Shown: positions 1 to 7,899, numbered from the stretch's first letter. The stretch is DNA of 22,856 nt from an uncultured Rhodocyclaceae bacterium (GCA_937892345.1 CALAGF010000151.1:1-22856); one strand, 5' to 3'. A program made the numbers and translations. The notes: generated by a model not told the origin, from the letters alone.

Positions 1-50
1 GATCTACACAGGCGAAGACACTCTTTCCCTACACGACGCTCTTCCGATCT
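1..50. other. Illumina library adapter (non-genomic)
   Basis: Bases 1-9 match the end of the Illumina P5 region, bases 10-17 (AGGCGAAG) sit where the 8-base i5 index belongs and equal the index I recall as TruSeq HT D505, and bases 18-50 match the 33-base read-1 primer site ending in CTTCCGATCT. This is synthetic library sequence left on a contig end. The T run at 51-56 could be genomic or part of the artefact. Everything left of base 51 should be masked, and the contig should not be taken to end naturally here. Confidence 0.98.
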
Positions 51-1624
51 TTTTTTCCCTCATCCGATGCCGACAAGGCGTAGCTTTCAATGCTGTCGGC
101 GATGGCCAGCAATCGGCCAAAAAGGTAGTCGCGGCTATTTCTTTCCGTTTCCAAATCCATCTGGTAATTCCTTTCCTGGTGGTATCCCTTAAAAAGTGCG
201 CAAGCTATTCCCAAAACTTTTTCCCAATAGAACCGGCCGAGATCATGGTTTTCAGCCTGCCCAATAATCCCAACTCGGTTTGTTGCCCTTTTGACTGTCG
301 ACCGCACAAGATCAAATGGAATTTTTGTTCCATCTAAAATGCATGGCAAAAGCCGCTCTACAGTCGATTTTTTCAATTGGTCATCAATGCGTGCGCCGTA
401 AGCTGCTTCAGCAATATCCGCAGGAGACGGGGCGCCAATGAAATGTCGCTCCTTTCCAAAGTTCTGGTGCCATGCGTAATTTGAGTGCCAGTCCTCGATA
501 CGCTCCAGAAGCTCAGAGCCTTTCAATTCCCGGTAAAAAGTGATCGCCATGCGCCCCGGCGTTGCTGAGTCCAAGCCCATGACAATCACGTCTTCTTGGG
601 GATCAAGCTTTGCGCCATAGCCGGCAATGGCCTTCTTCAGGCGCAAGGCGAAGTTCTGGCCGATGCCAACAAAGGCCGGACTTGCCTTGATGTCGAAACT
701 ATCAATATCGAATAAGTCCAACGTATTTTTGATCGGATTAGGCAAAGGGGCGCCTGAAACTGCCCAACTCACGATAGCCTGATAGTCGTGTCTATAGCCT
801 TGAGCATCAATAAGCCAACGCAAAGCGTTGTGGGCTTTCTGAGTTACATCAAAACTGATCGTACAAGCTTGTTTGCCGTAGTCATCCTTTCCATCGGTAA
901 ACCTCCCTCTGTAGGTGTAGCCATCCGAGTCATTACTCGAAATCAACTTTCCGCCATCTCCCGGGTAACGTACGAAGCGCGCATGCTTTTTGGCTATCCG
1001 ACTCGGTTGCCCAGTTACCATGCAAATCCCATCTGCCGCGTTGCAGAAACTATCGAAACCTGTCCATGCGTTTATAAGGCTTGGATCCTGCCAAGTACCT
1101 GAACAAGGATTCTCAATCTCCTCTATTCGCCAACGAATGAACACTTTGTCGTCAGCCACTTTGACTTTTTGCCCCTGCCTATTCGTGAAAGTCAGCGGGA
1201 AAACCCCCGCTTCGCCCAAGTCAGCCCGAAGAGATAGTTTCTCAATATAGGAAAGCACAGCTTGAGCCTTTGGGTGGGCGTACTCCGAGTTGCACCAAGC
1301 GGTTAGCGAATTAATGTAGGCAGCAAACTTCTCCGAGGGCATGGAATCTGGCGCACAGTAGGAAACCTCGTCACACAATGGATGAGGGGCAACTTTCGCA
1401 CCCGAACGGCTGGCCGAATCCTCCGTGGCGGGAATTAGCGTTTCTGATTCAGCAGCTTCAAGCTTCCGAATTCGTCCCTTTTTTAGATTTCCTTTGGTAT
1501 CGAGCACCACCTCAATATGCGCTTGTTTTACAAGGTGAGATACGGGCCAGAGTTTTGCCCCAATCGGCTCAACAGTACCTGCACACTGTTCGTAGGTTTC
1601 ATACAGCTTTTGAATCCAGCTCAT
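51..1624 (-). CDS. cas8c: Cas8c (Csd1), type I-C Cascade large subunit, 3' end lost
   Basis: This is the large subunit of the type I-C Cascade effector; in the family it contributes to PAM recognition and R-loop formation and, through an internal start, can also make the small subunit. The N-terminus MSWIQKLYETYEQC is typical of Csd1/Cas8c, and the position directly after cas5c fits the I-C order. The start ATG at 1624 has a GGAGG 7 bases upstream and overlaps the cas5c stop as ATGA. About 524 native residues are present, while family members usually run to roughly 570-620, so the C-terminus is missing. The frame stays open into the adapter and stops at base 29 after the spurious tail DRKSVV, which must not be kept in the protein. 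Composition is AT-rich relative to the chromosomal genes (43-45% GC at 121-240). Confidence 0.93.
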
Positions 1625-2355
1625 GATTGCGCCTCCAACTGGCCGGCCAAATCATCGGCTTCTTCATCCACCGCACGCTGATTGGTCGAAATGCCAAAGG
1701 CTTTCGGACTCATATCCCGGACGAATTTCCGCACTTTGCAGTCTTCCGGTCGGTCGAAGCGGATCACGCCGTTGACCATCGTCGGAGACCAGCTCCGCGT
1801 ATACAGCTTGTTTTCTCCGGTCTCGTCGGGATAGTCGAAACTGTGAAACATCAGCCCGAAACCCAGTTCGCCGTCGGCATCCAGTTCGCCGACACCAGAA
1901 CGAAATTCGCATGGCTCGACGTAGCCCTGGCAATCGCGGGTTCCCAGAAAAATATCCTGGCGCCCGCCACGTTCCAGCATGCGCTTGGCAATGCTGTAGT
2001 GCTTTCCTTCAATGTAGTCAGCCGCCAACTCCGGACGATGGGTATTCTGCTCAAAGTGCGCCCGAACCTGATATTCGACATCAGATAGGAAGGTATAGAT
2101 CGCCAGACTGTTGCCGCCGCTGTATTCCTGCGGCTTGGTGCCTTTGGTTTGCGTCCGGATACGCTTCATGACGCGCACCTCATCCACCACCCATATCAAC
2201 GTCGGTTTCCAGTAAATGGACTTCAGGACCCCCTTGAGGGCTTCATAGGTGGGTATGTGATATGAGCATTTTTCGCCACCGATACGGGTGAGCGGATCGG
2301 TAAATAGGGCATATCGGCCCCATAAACGGAATTCGATACTGTTGCGCCTAGACAT
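1621..2355 (-). CDS. cas5c: Cas5c (Cas5d), type I-C crRNA-processing endoribonuclease
   Basis: In type I-C systems, which lack Cas6, Cas5c cleaves pre-crRNA and stays bound to the 5' handle in Cascade. The 244-residue length is normal for the family. Tyr48 (in SIYWKP) and Lys118-His119 (in EGKHY) fall at the spacing of the Bacillus halodurans catalytic triad Tyr46/Lys116/His117, so processing activity is expected. Further family features are the N-terminal RRM-like stretch EFRLWGRYALFTDP and the glycine-containing IGGEKCSY segment. The ATG at 2355 has GGAG 7 bases upstream and overlaps the cas3 stop (TAG at 2348-2350) by 8 bases; the stop overlaps the cas8c start as ATGA. These overlaps indicate one polycistronic message. 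The remaining backbone gene, cas7, lies outside the window. Confidence 0.95.
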   Translation of the reverse strand: MSRRNSIEFRLWGRYALFTDPLTRIGGEKCSYHIPTYEALKGVLKSIYWKPTLIWVVDEVRVMKRIRTQTKGTKPQEYSGGNSLAIYTFLSDVEYQVRAHFEQNTHRPELAADYIEGKHYSIAKRMLERGGRQDIFLGTRDCQGYVEPCEFRSGVGELDADGELGFGLMFHSFDYPDETGENKLYTRSWSPTMVNGVIRFDRPEDCKVRKFVRDMSPKAFGISTNQRAVDEEADDLAGQLEAQS

Positions 2356-4861
2356 TGAGTGTCTCCATCAAAGAAACGGGTTCGGTCGCCAGACCAAACT
2401 GCTTGCTGTAATAGCGGGGATCAAGGCTGTAAATTCGGACACCCTCCTTGATGACGTGCAAGGCTTCGGCCTTGGAAAGTTTGTCGAACACATGCGGAAA
2501 AACATTGACGGTGAATTGCTGGGCTTCTCGCAGCAATTTTCCTTCTAGCGAGATGTCATAGGCACCGTGCAAGCGACCAATAAGGTCAGCCCCGGCTTTG
2601 CCCCAAGGAACCACTACACCTTGCGTCGGCGAGTCGATGGCTTTGAATGCGTCGGCAGCAGACATGAATGATTGATTCAGTAGCCGAGTAGAAATCTCCT
2701 CCCCTTTACGCCCGGCCTCTGCCAAGGAAAGCCCGTTTTCGGCTAACAGGCTCAACAAGGAGTCATTTCGCCCGATGGCTTTCGCCTCCTTAGGCGAAAC
2801 GGGATAGACCATGTCCTTTTGCCGCTCGAAGAAATAATGGGTGTAGTAGTCAGCCAAAGCCTGCGGTCCTAGCAGGTCGTGCTCATAACGCTCTGGTGTT
2901 TCGCGGAAGAAATCGAGGACTGAAGCGACTTTGTCTCGACCGATGGCGATGTCTTTCAGGTACTCCAACGTGACATGCTCATCTGAAGGATTCACCAAAT
3001 GCACCCGGCCTCGCGCCGACTTGCCGTTGCGATTGCAACGCCCGGCCGCTTGCGCGATAGAGTCTAGGCCAGCCATGGAACGAATCACTGAGCCGAAATC
3101 CACATCGACACCAGCCTCGATCAACTGCGTGCTAACGCACAGCGTTGGCAATCCGGATTCAAGGCGCGATTTAATCTTTGCCAACTCGGATTTGCGATGC
3201 ATGGGGCACATGTCGGTACTGAGATGAAAGAGGCTCTCTGTGTCGACCAATGACTGGCTGGCAAGAAAGATTTGCCTAGCGGCATCCTTAGTGTTGACGA
3301 TGACCAGACAACTCTTCACCCGCTCGACCTCAGAGCCAGCCAAGTCAGCTATTTCAGCAAAGCTCCAGCCGTTTGGCCGTCTTTTATCGAGAACCACGAC
3401 CCGCTTGAGGTCAGCAAAGAGTTGGCGCACATCGCTGACGATTTCATCTCCATCGGCCAGACGGATCGCCCCCTGATCGACCGCCACCTTATGCAGCAAC
3501 GGTTGCGTGGCGGTACAAAGCACGACGGTGCTATTGCACTGTTCGCTAAGGAAATTGATGGCGTTATTGAACAAGTGGACGCAACGGATCGGCAAAGTCT
3601 GGATTTCGTCGAAAATCAGAACCGCATTGGCCAGTTGGTGCATACGCCGAGCACCCCGAGTGCCACTGCCAAACAAGGTTTCGAGCAACTGCACCATGGT
3701 CGTGTAAACCACCGGCGCATCCCAGTTTTCACAGAGCATCTTTTCCCGCCAGGTCTGTTTTTCCGGGGTAACGCTGGAGTGATGCTCCAAAACCACCTTG
3801 CCCTGATCTTGGGAAAAATCCTCAGGTTCAAGAATGTCGCGAACCACTTTCGCGTTCTGGTCGATGATGGACGTAAACGGAATCACGTAGATGATGCGAT
3901 CCAATTTGCGTTGCTCGGCATGGTGCAAGGCAAAGCGCAAGCTGGCCAAGGTTTTGCCGCCACCAGTTGGCACCGTCAGGGTGTAAATCCCTACCGAACG
4001 CGCAGCGGCATCTTTGCATTCGGCAGAGATTTGCTGCCGCAAGTGGTCAATCGGATGTCGCGGCGCGAAAGCTGCCAGTGCTTTTTCCAGACGCTCGATC
4101 AAAATTAGCCAAGGCACGTAATCGCCTTGGGGCCGACTGGCTGCGATTTTTTTTTGTTCAAAATTCGCCGTATCGATACGGTCGGCATCGATCAAACAAC
4201 TAAACAAAAACCGGACAGCCAGGCCTAGTTGCTGAAACAACGGTCTCGAATTTTTCTCTTTCCGCTTGAGGGCCGTCAGCAGATTTTTTATTTCGGCGAT
4301 TAACTCGGGAGAATCGAGCAGCACACGCGCCAGTATTTCCGCGTCAGCGCAGGATTGCACTTCTTCGAGGTGGGTTTTCTCTTCCGGCTTTTTCATGCGT
4401 GTGCCGAAAACATCACCTCCCTCTGGATCCAGGCAGTCGATCAAACCTGAGTGGTGTGAAGCAATGCACAGAGCCAGTAACTGGCCGATCAATGACTCTC
4501 GCTCACCTCTCTTGGACAAAGTCTGCCAGATTAGCTGGGCCCCAGCTGACGAGTGATCAACTTTGCCCTTGAGCGCCCGAGAATCAACATAATCATCCTC
4601 ATCTGGGTTAAGCAAACAGAGGGCGGAATGGATATAGCACCGAAAATCCTCGCTATATTTCCCAAGATCATGGAGCAGGCCAATCAACTCTCCAGCCACC
4701 TCCAGACGAATCTTCTTGCTAAAGCCGAAGGTGTACTTCGAGACATTGAGCAAATGATCAGCAAGGTATTGAGGGGTTTGGTCCGATTCACGCCAGTGGG
4801 CAATCGGCTTGCTCTTATCAGCTTTGATTTGCTCCAGAAAATCGTCCTTGACGTCACTCAT
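2348..4861 (-). CDS. cas3: Cas3, type I HD nuclease-helicase
   Basis: Cas3 is recruited by Cascade to degrade target DNA through an N-terminal HD nuclease and an SF2 helicase. Counting from the ATG at 4861, HD residues are visible as His36, His64-Asp65 (LLHDLGK), His103, His136-His137 and Asp225. The helicase has Walker A TGGGKT (299-304), a DEAH-box variant DEIQ (418-421), motif III CTATQP (about 449-454), then STQLIEAGVDVDF and the arginine-finger motif QAAGRCNRNG. All key residues appear intact, so the enzyme should be active. Length is 837 residues. An ATG at 4867 is in frame, but GGAGG lies 7 bases upstream of the 4861 ATG, so the latter is preferred. The start overlaps the WYL gene stop by 8 bases. 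GC is about 47-50% near the start, lower than the WYL gene next door. Confidence 0.96.
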   Translation of the reverse strand: MSDVKDDFLEQIKADKSKPIAHWRESDQTPQYLADHLLNVSKYTFGFSKKIRLEVAGELIGLLHDLGKYSEDFRCYIHSALCLLNPDEDDYVDSRALKGKVDHSSAGAQLIWQTLSKRGERESLIGQLLALCIASHHSGLIDCLDPEGGDVFGTRMKKPEEKTHLEEVQSCADAEILARVLLDSPELIAEIKNLLTALKRKEKNSRPLFQQLGLAVRFLFSCLIDADRIDTANFEQKKIAASRPQGDYVPWLILIERLEKALAAFAPRHPIDHLRQQISAECKDAAARSVGIYTLTVPTGGGKTLASLRFALHHAEQRKLDRIIYVIPFTSIIDQNAKVVRDILEPEDFSQDQGKVVLEHHSSVTPEKQTWREKMLCENWDAPVVYTTMVQLLETLFGSGTRGARRMHQLANAVLIFDEIQTLPIRCVHLFNNAINFLSEQCNSTVVLCTATQPLLHKVAVDQGAIRLADGDEIVSDVRQLFADLKRVVVLDKRRPNGWSFAEIADLAGSEVERVKSCLVIVNTKDAARQIFLASQSLVDTESLFHLSTDMCPMHRKSELAKIKSRLESGLPTLCVSTQLIEAGVDVDFGSVIRSMAGLDSIAQAAGRCNRNGKSARGRVHLVNPSDEHVTLEYLKDIAIGRDKVASVLDFFRETPERYEHDLLGPQALADYYTHYFFERQKDMVYPVSPKEAKAIGRNDSLLSLLAENGLSLAEAGRKGEEISTRLLNQSFMSAADAFKAIDSPTQGVVVPWGKAGADLIGRLHGAYDISLEGKLLREAQQFTVNVFPHVFDKLSKAEALHVIKEGVRIYSLDPRYYSKQFGLATEPVSLMETLNV

Positions 4862-5840
4862 CTCCATACCTCCCCACCGCCGCCTTCAACAATCCCACCA
4901 CCTTCTCCCTTAACCCCGCTGGCCCCACCACTTCGCAATCCGGCCCGTATTTCAGAATATCCATGATCAACTCCGGATCGTTGCTGTACGGCAGGCGCAG
5001 CTGATAGCTGCCGTCGCCAAGGAATTCGCCTTGCTGCTCCGGGTGCCAGTGTTCGGCGGCGACACAGCGGGCGCGTTCGGGGGTGAAGATGAGCATGGCC
5101 CATTGCACTTCGGCGCCGGCGAAGATGCCGTAGCCGGCACCGAGCGCGGCGTCGAGTTGGGCTTCGGGGATTTCCCGAGCGACGGCATCCATGGTTTTGA
5201 CCGTTTTTATCGCGTCGACCGCAAAGCTGCGCAGTTCGTCGCGCAGGTGGCACCAGGCGTCGAGATACCAGTTGTCGCGGTAGTGGGTCAGGCGTTGCGG
5301 CGAGATTTCACGCTGGCTGGTGTCGCCCTTGCTGCGGGCAGAGTATTCAATGTTTAGCCGGCGCCGTTCCATCAGGGCGGCGGCGATGTGCTGGAAATGT
5401 TGCGGCGCGTAGGGGCGCGCGGCTGCGCTCAGAATGCGGATGCGGCGGCCGATTTCGTCGGCAGAGTCGTCGGCACTACCAAGCATGTCGATCAGGCGCT
5501 GGCGCAGTGGTTCAACATACTCGGACAGCAAGCCACCACTATCAAAGCTCCCGAGCAGGGATTGCATGCTGAGCAGCGCGTGGATTTCGGCGGCAGAAAA
5601 CCACATACCTGGCATTTCATGGCGCCCGGCACTGCGGTCAAGCCGATAAACCCCGGAGTCCCGGTCATGAACGATCGGCAGGCCGATGCGGTTGCGCAGG
5701 AAAGCGATATCCCTGAAGACCGTCGGTCGGGATGCGCCAAGTTGTTCCATGATTTCGGCAAAGCTCACTGCACGGTGTCCGTGCAGCATGCGCCGAATGC
5801 GCTGCAAGCGCTCCTGCTGGCTGTTTTCCGTTCTGCTCAT
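4854..5840 (-). CDS. WYL-domain transcriptional regulator at the head of the cas operon
   Basis: This is a DNA-binding regulator of the YafY/DeoR-like WYL family. Residues 10-70 form a winged HTH (RLQRIRRMLHGHRAVSFAEI followed by the recognition-helix-like GASRPTVFRDI). The WYL domain at about 150-215 includes Trp191-Tyr192-Leu193 in DNWYLDAW, and a WCX-type C-terminal extension covers about 235-325. WYL domains are thought to sense nucleic-acid or nucleotide ligands, and WYL proteins are known regulators of CRISPR loci (for example Synechocystis sll7009). The stop codon overlaps the cas3 start by 8 bases, so the two genes are very probably cotranscribed and translationally coupled. The ATG at 5840 is chosen because a GGGAAG lies 9 bases upstream and a candidate promoter predicts a start near 5869; the upstream ATGs at 5861-5864 would leave almost no leader. 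GC is high (about 57-70% in sampled lines), unlike cas3. Whether it represses or activates is unknown. Confidence 0.9.
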   Translation of the reverse strand: MSRTENSQQERLQRIRRMLHGHRAVSFAEIMEQLGASRPTVFRDIAFLRNRIGLPIVHDRDSGVYRLDRSAGRHEMPGMWFSAAEIHALLSMQSLLGSFDSGGLLSEYVEPLRQRLIDMLGSADDSADEIGRRIRILSAAARPYAPQHFQHIAAALMERRRLNIEYSARSKGDTSQREISPQRLTHYRDNWYLDAWCHLRDELRSFAVDAIKTVKTMDAVAREIPEAQLDAALGAGYGIFAGAEVQWAMLIFTPERARCVAAEHWHPEQQGEFLGDGSYQLRLPYSNDPELIMDILKYGPDCEVVGPAGLREKVVGLLKAAVGRYGDE

Positions 5841-5875
5841 TTCCCCGCGCTTCCCACACATCATAGCCCGATGTA

Positions 5876-5904
5876 ATTAAACAATGCGCCATGTATGACA
5901 TCAA
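5876..5904 (-). promoter_or_regulatory. Candidate sigma-70 promoter of the WYL-cas operon
   Basis: Read on the minus strand, TTGATG (5899-5904) is followed by a 17-base spacer and TTTAAT (5876-5881). This gives 4/6 and 5/6 matches to the consensus with ideal spacing. Transcription would begin near 5869, leaving about 29 bases of leader before the WYL ATG at 5840. The -35 element overlaps the last codons of the possible small ORF at 5901-5981. No clear operator palindrome was found inside the promoter. Confidence 0.5.
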
Positions 5905-5981
5905 GGGGCCAGCAGGCCGATCAGCATTGCCAGCATGAGGGCAAGCCATACCAGGCGATCCGGCAGTTCGTATTGCGCCAT
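5901..5981 (-). CDS. Possible 26-residue single-pass membrane peptide
   Basis: An ATG at 5981 with GGAG 7 bases upstream opens a 26-codon frame ending at TGA (5901-5903). The peptide begins MAQYELPDRLVW and continues with a hydrophobic, Leu/Met/Ala-rich stretch ending GLLAP, which could form one membrane helix with a short charged N-terminus. It lies 60 bases upstream of the WYL start on the same strand. No family is recognised. The good ribosome site and transmembrane-like composition favour a real gene, but an ORF this short can arise by chance. If real, it could belong to the same transcription unit only via a promoter further upstream, because the candidate WYL promoter overlaps its end. 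Confidence 0.35.
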   Translation of the reverse strand: MAQYELPDRLVWLALMLAMLIGLLAP

Positions 5982-6022
5982 GAGCGACTCCAATTGAAGA
6001 AGTCTAGATAATGAGGCCCAAC

Positions 6023-6041
6023 AGTCTCACCAGTTGAGACT
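6023..6041. promoter_or_regulatory. 19-base perfect inverted repeat, operator-like
   Basis: AGTCTCA (6023-6029) and TGAGACT (6035-6041) form perfect 7-base arms around a 5-base centre in the gap between the minus-strand small ORF/WYL-cas side and the plus-strand doxX-like gene. No T tract follows on either strand, so it does not look like a terminator. It sits about 20 bases upstream of the ECF-like promoter of the DoxX gene and about 40 bases upstream of the small ORF start. It may bind a dimeric regulator controlling one or both directions; the binder is unknown. Confidence 0.4.
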
Positions 6042-6062
6042 CAAGAAATCACTACGGCCTTT

Positions 6063-6090
6063 GTAAGGTTTCCCACCCTCCTCCGACTAA
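6063..6090 (+). promoter_or_regulatory. ECF-sigma-like promoter candidate for the DoxX gene
   Basis: GTAAGG (6063-6068), 15 bases, then CGACTA within CCGACTAA (6083-6090) resemble ECF-type promoters such as the Caulobacter SigF pattern GTAACC-N16-CGAA, a regulon that itself includes DoxX-family genes. Predicted initiation around 6094-6098 would leave a leader of about 20 bases before the ATG at 6119. No convincing sigma-70 -35/-10 pair was found in the same gap. The assignment rests on resemblance only. Confidence 0.35.
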
Positions 6091-6118
6091 TGAGCATCCC
6101 CAACACTGGATGTTCATC

Positions 6119-6634
6119 ATGAAAAATAATCTGCAAGACACCGTTGCCCGCTGGCTAAGCGGGGTGGATTTTCTTGGGCTGTGGCTCGGTTTTCTGGCAC
6201 TGCGCGTGGTGCTGGGCTGGGAGTATTTTGAGGCGGGGCTGATGAAGCTGCGCGGAGAAAACTGGTTTGCCGACATTCAATCCAGTTTCCCCTTCCCCTT
6301 CAGCGTTGTGCCGCCGGAGATCAGCTGGCAGATGGCCACCTGGTTTGAGTTGCTGGGAGGTGCAGCGCTGGTGATCGGGCTGGCGACACGCTTCTTTTCG
6401 GTGTCGCTGATCGTGTTGACCGTAGTGGCCATCCTGGCCGTGCATTGGCCGGCGGAATGGCACACGCTGGCGGATTTACTGCGAGGTTACGTGTTGACCG
6501 ATGCAGGTTTCGGCAACTACAAGTTGCCGGCCATCTTTCTCGCGATGTTGTTGCCGCTGGCCCTGAACGGGCCGGGGCGGCTGTCGGTTGACGCCTGGCT
6601 ACGCCGGCGCTGGCTGGATCAGTCGGCGGCTTGA
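6119..6634 (+). CDS. DoxX family inner-membrane protein
   Basis: This predicted protein of 171 residues (174 if the ATG at 6110 is used) belongs to the DoxX family. These are small four-helix inner-membrane proteins linked to quinone or thiol redox and oxidative-stress responses; the reaction of this member is not known. Hydrophobic segments include LGLWLGFLALRVVLGWEYF (near residue 20), ATWFELLGGAALVIGLATR, VSLIVLTVVAILAVHW and LPAIFLAMLLPLAL, and the family-typical R-x-x-x-G-x-x-F/Y-x-x-x-G-x-x-K pattern appears as RVVLGWEYFEAGLMKL. Neither start has a strong ribosome site; 6119 is chosen because it leaves room for a leader after the candidate ECF promoter. The 3' end overlaps the convergent mechanosensitive-channel gene by 16 bases, with no terminator seen between them. 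Confidence 0.85.
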   Translation: MKNNLQDTVARWLSGVDFLGLWLGFLALRVVLGWEYFEAGLMKLRGENWFADIQSSFPFPFSVVPPEISWQMATWFELLGGAALVIGLATRFFSVSLIVLTVVAILAVHWPAEWHTLADLLRGYVLTDAGFGNYKLPAIFLAMLLPLALNGPGRLSVDAWLRRRWLDQSAA

Positions 6635-7899
6635 GATGGGGCTGGCTGATTGAGGATGTGCACTTCGCGCTGCGGGAAGGGAATGCCGATGCCTTTGGCC
6701 TTGAAGGTTTTCCAGATATTCAGGTTGATTTCGGAAACGGCATTCATTTTTCCGGCGTCGGGGTCGCAAATCCAGAAACCAAGCTCAAGGTTGATGCTGC
6801 TGTCGGCAAACTGGGTAATGAAGACCCGCGGTGCAGGTTCCTGCAGCACACGCGGATGGGCCAGCGCAGCATCGACCATCACTTGCATGGCGAGCTCGAC
6901 ATCGCAGTCATACGCCACCCCCACCGTAGTGTGCAGGCGCAGCTGCGAATCCGAATAGGTCTGGTTTTGTACCGTGGTCCCGATCAAGGTTTCGTTGGGT
7001 ACGATGAACTCGGTGCCGCCCGGATGTTTGAGTACGGTGTAGCGGGTAGTGATCTGGGTGACTTCGCCTGAATCCGTGCCTACCTGAATGATGTTGCCGA
7101 TGCGGATCGAGCGTTCGAGCAGGATGATGAAGCCGGAAACGTAATTGCTGGCAATCTTTTGCAGACCGAAGCCCAAACCCACGCCAAGTGCGCCGGTAAA
7201 GACGGAAAGCGCCGTCATGTCGATACCGACCAGAGACAGGCTGAACATGATGGCGAGTACGGTCAGCACCGCCTTGGCCACGCGCACGCCGACAATGCGC
7301 AGATTGCCGTCGAGCGATTCGACATGCATCAGGCGGCTTTCGATCACCCCGGCAATCCACAGGGCAAATACCACGGTCAGGAATACGGTGAAAACACCAT
7401 GCAGCAGCATCCACAAATCCAGTTTCTGCTTGCCGACCGTGAAATGCACCTGCTCCAGCGCCTCGATCACAAAAGGCGCGAGGTCCGTAATGTAAAGCGC
7501 CAGCCAGCCCCAGACGAGGGCAGCGATGATGCGCTCCCAGGCGGTCAGCCAGGTGGCCCGCGGAAAGGCCTGACGCAGCACAAATACCACGCCGCGCACC
7601 AGGGCCATCGAACCCAGCAGCGGCATGGTCAGCTTGAGCAGATTGACCGCCATGAAATGCTGAAGCCCGATGATCGCCGTGCCGGTCAGCAGCATGCCGA
7701 TCAGCGGAAAGGCCAGGCGCCCCCCGGCTTCGTTGAAACGCCCCTGCCCCGCGGCATGACGACCGCGCCACCAGCGTGCAATCAGGAAAGCCCACAGCAA
7801 ACACGCCGATACCGCCACCACCTGCCAGACAAAATCCGGCTGCCGGGCATCGCTGACCAGGGTGTTGATCAAGTGCAGGGCTTCGCTATGCTGGTTCAT
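6619..7899 (-). CDS. MscS-family mechanosensitive ion channel
   Basis: This 426-residue inner-membrane channel is expected to open under membrane tension and release solutes during hypo-osmotic shock. Several N-terminal hydrophobic segments (about residues 23-45, 62-82, 85-108, 125-145, 165-190, 205-225) precede the glycine/alanine-rich pore helix. The pore region reads TGALGVGLGFGLQKIASNYVSG and is followed by the beta domain LERSIRIGNIIQV and the IVPNETLIGTTVQNQT segment typical of MscS. With extra N-terminal helices it resembles the larger YbdG/YnaI-type members more than minimal three-helix MscS. The ATG at 7899 overlaps the stop of the upstream methyltransferase gene as ATGA, with GGAG 8 bases upstream inside that gene, so the two are cotranscribed. 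The 3' end overlaps the convergent DoxX gene. Confidence 0.93.
   Translation of the reverse strand: MNQHSEALHLINTLVSDARQPDFVWQVVAVSACLLWAFLIARWWRGRHAAGQGRFNEAGGRLAFPLIGMLLTGTAIIGLQHFMAVNLLKLTMPLLGSMALVRGVVFVLRQAFPRATWLTAWERIIAALVWGWLALYITDLAPFVIEALEQVHFTVGKQKLDLWMLLHGVFTVFLTVVFALWIAGVIESRLMHVESLDGNLRIVGVRVAKAVLTVLAIMFSLSLVGIDMTALSVFTGALGVGLGFGLQKIASNYVSGFIILLERSIRIGNIIQVGTDSGEVTQITTRYTVLKHPGGTEFIVPNETLIGTTVQNQTYSDSQLRLHTTVGVAYDCDVELAMQVMVDAALAHPRVLQEPAPRVFITQFADSSINLELGFWICDPDAGKMNAVSEINLNIWKTFKAKGIGIPFPQREVHILNQPAPSQAAD

Noticed and set aside
51..56. T run next to the adapter as a terminator
   Set aside because: No hairpin precedes it, it lies in the cas8c coding frame, and it may partly be a library artefact.
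51..5981. CRISPR repeat-spacer array
   Set aside because: No regularly spaced direct repeats were seen; in type I-C loci the array lies past cas2, which is beyond the left edge.
6023..6041. Inverted repeat as a transcription terminator
   Set aside because: No T tract follows on either strand, the stem is only 7 bases with modest GC, and it lies between divergent units.
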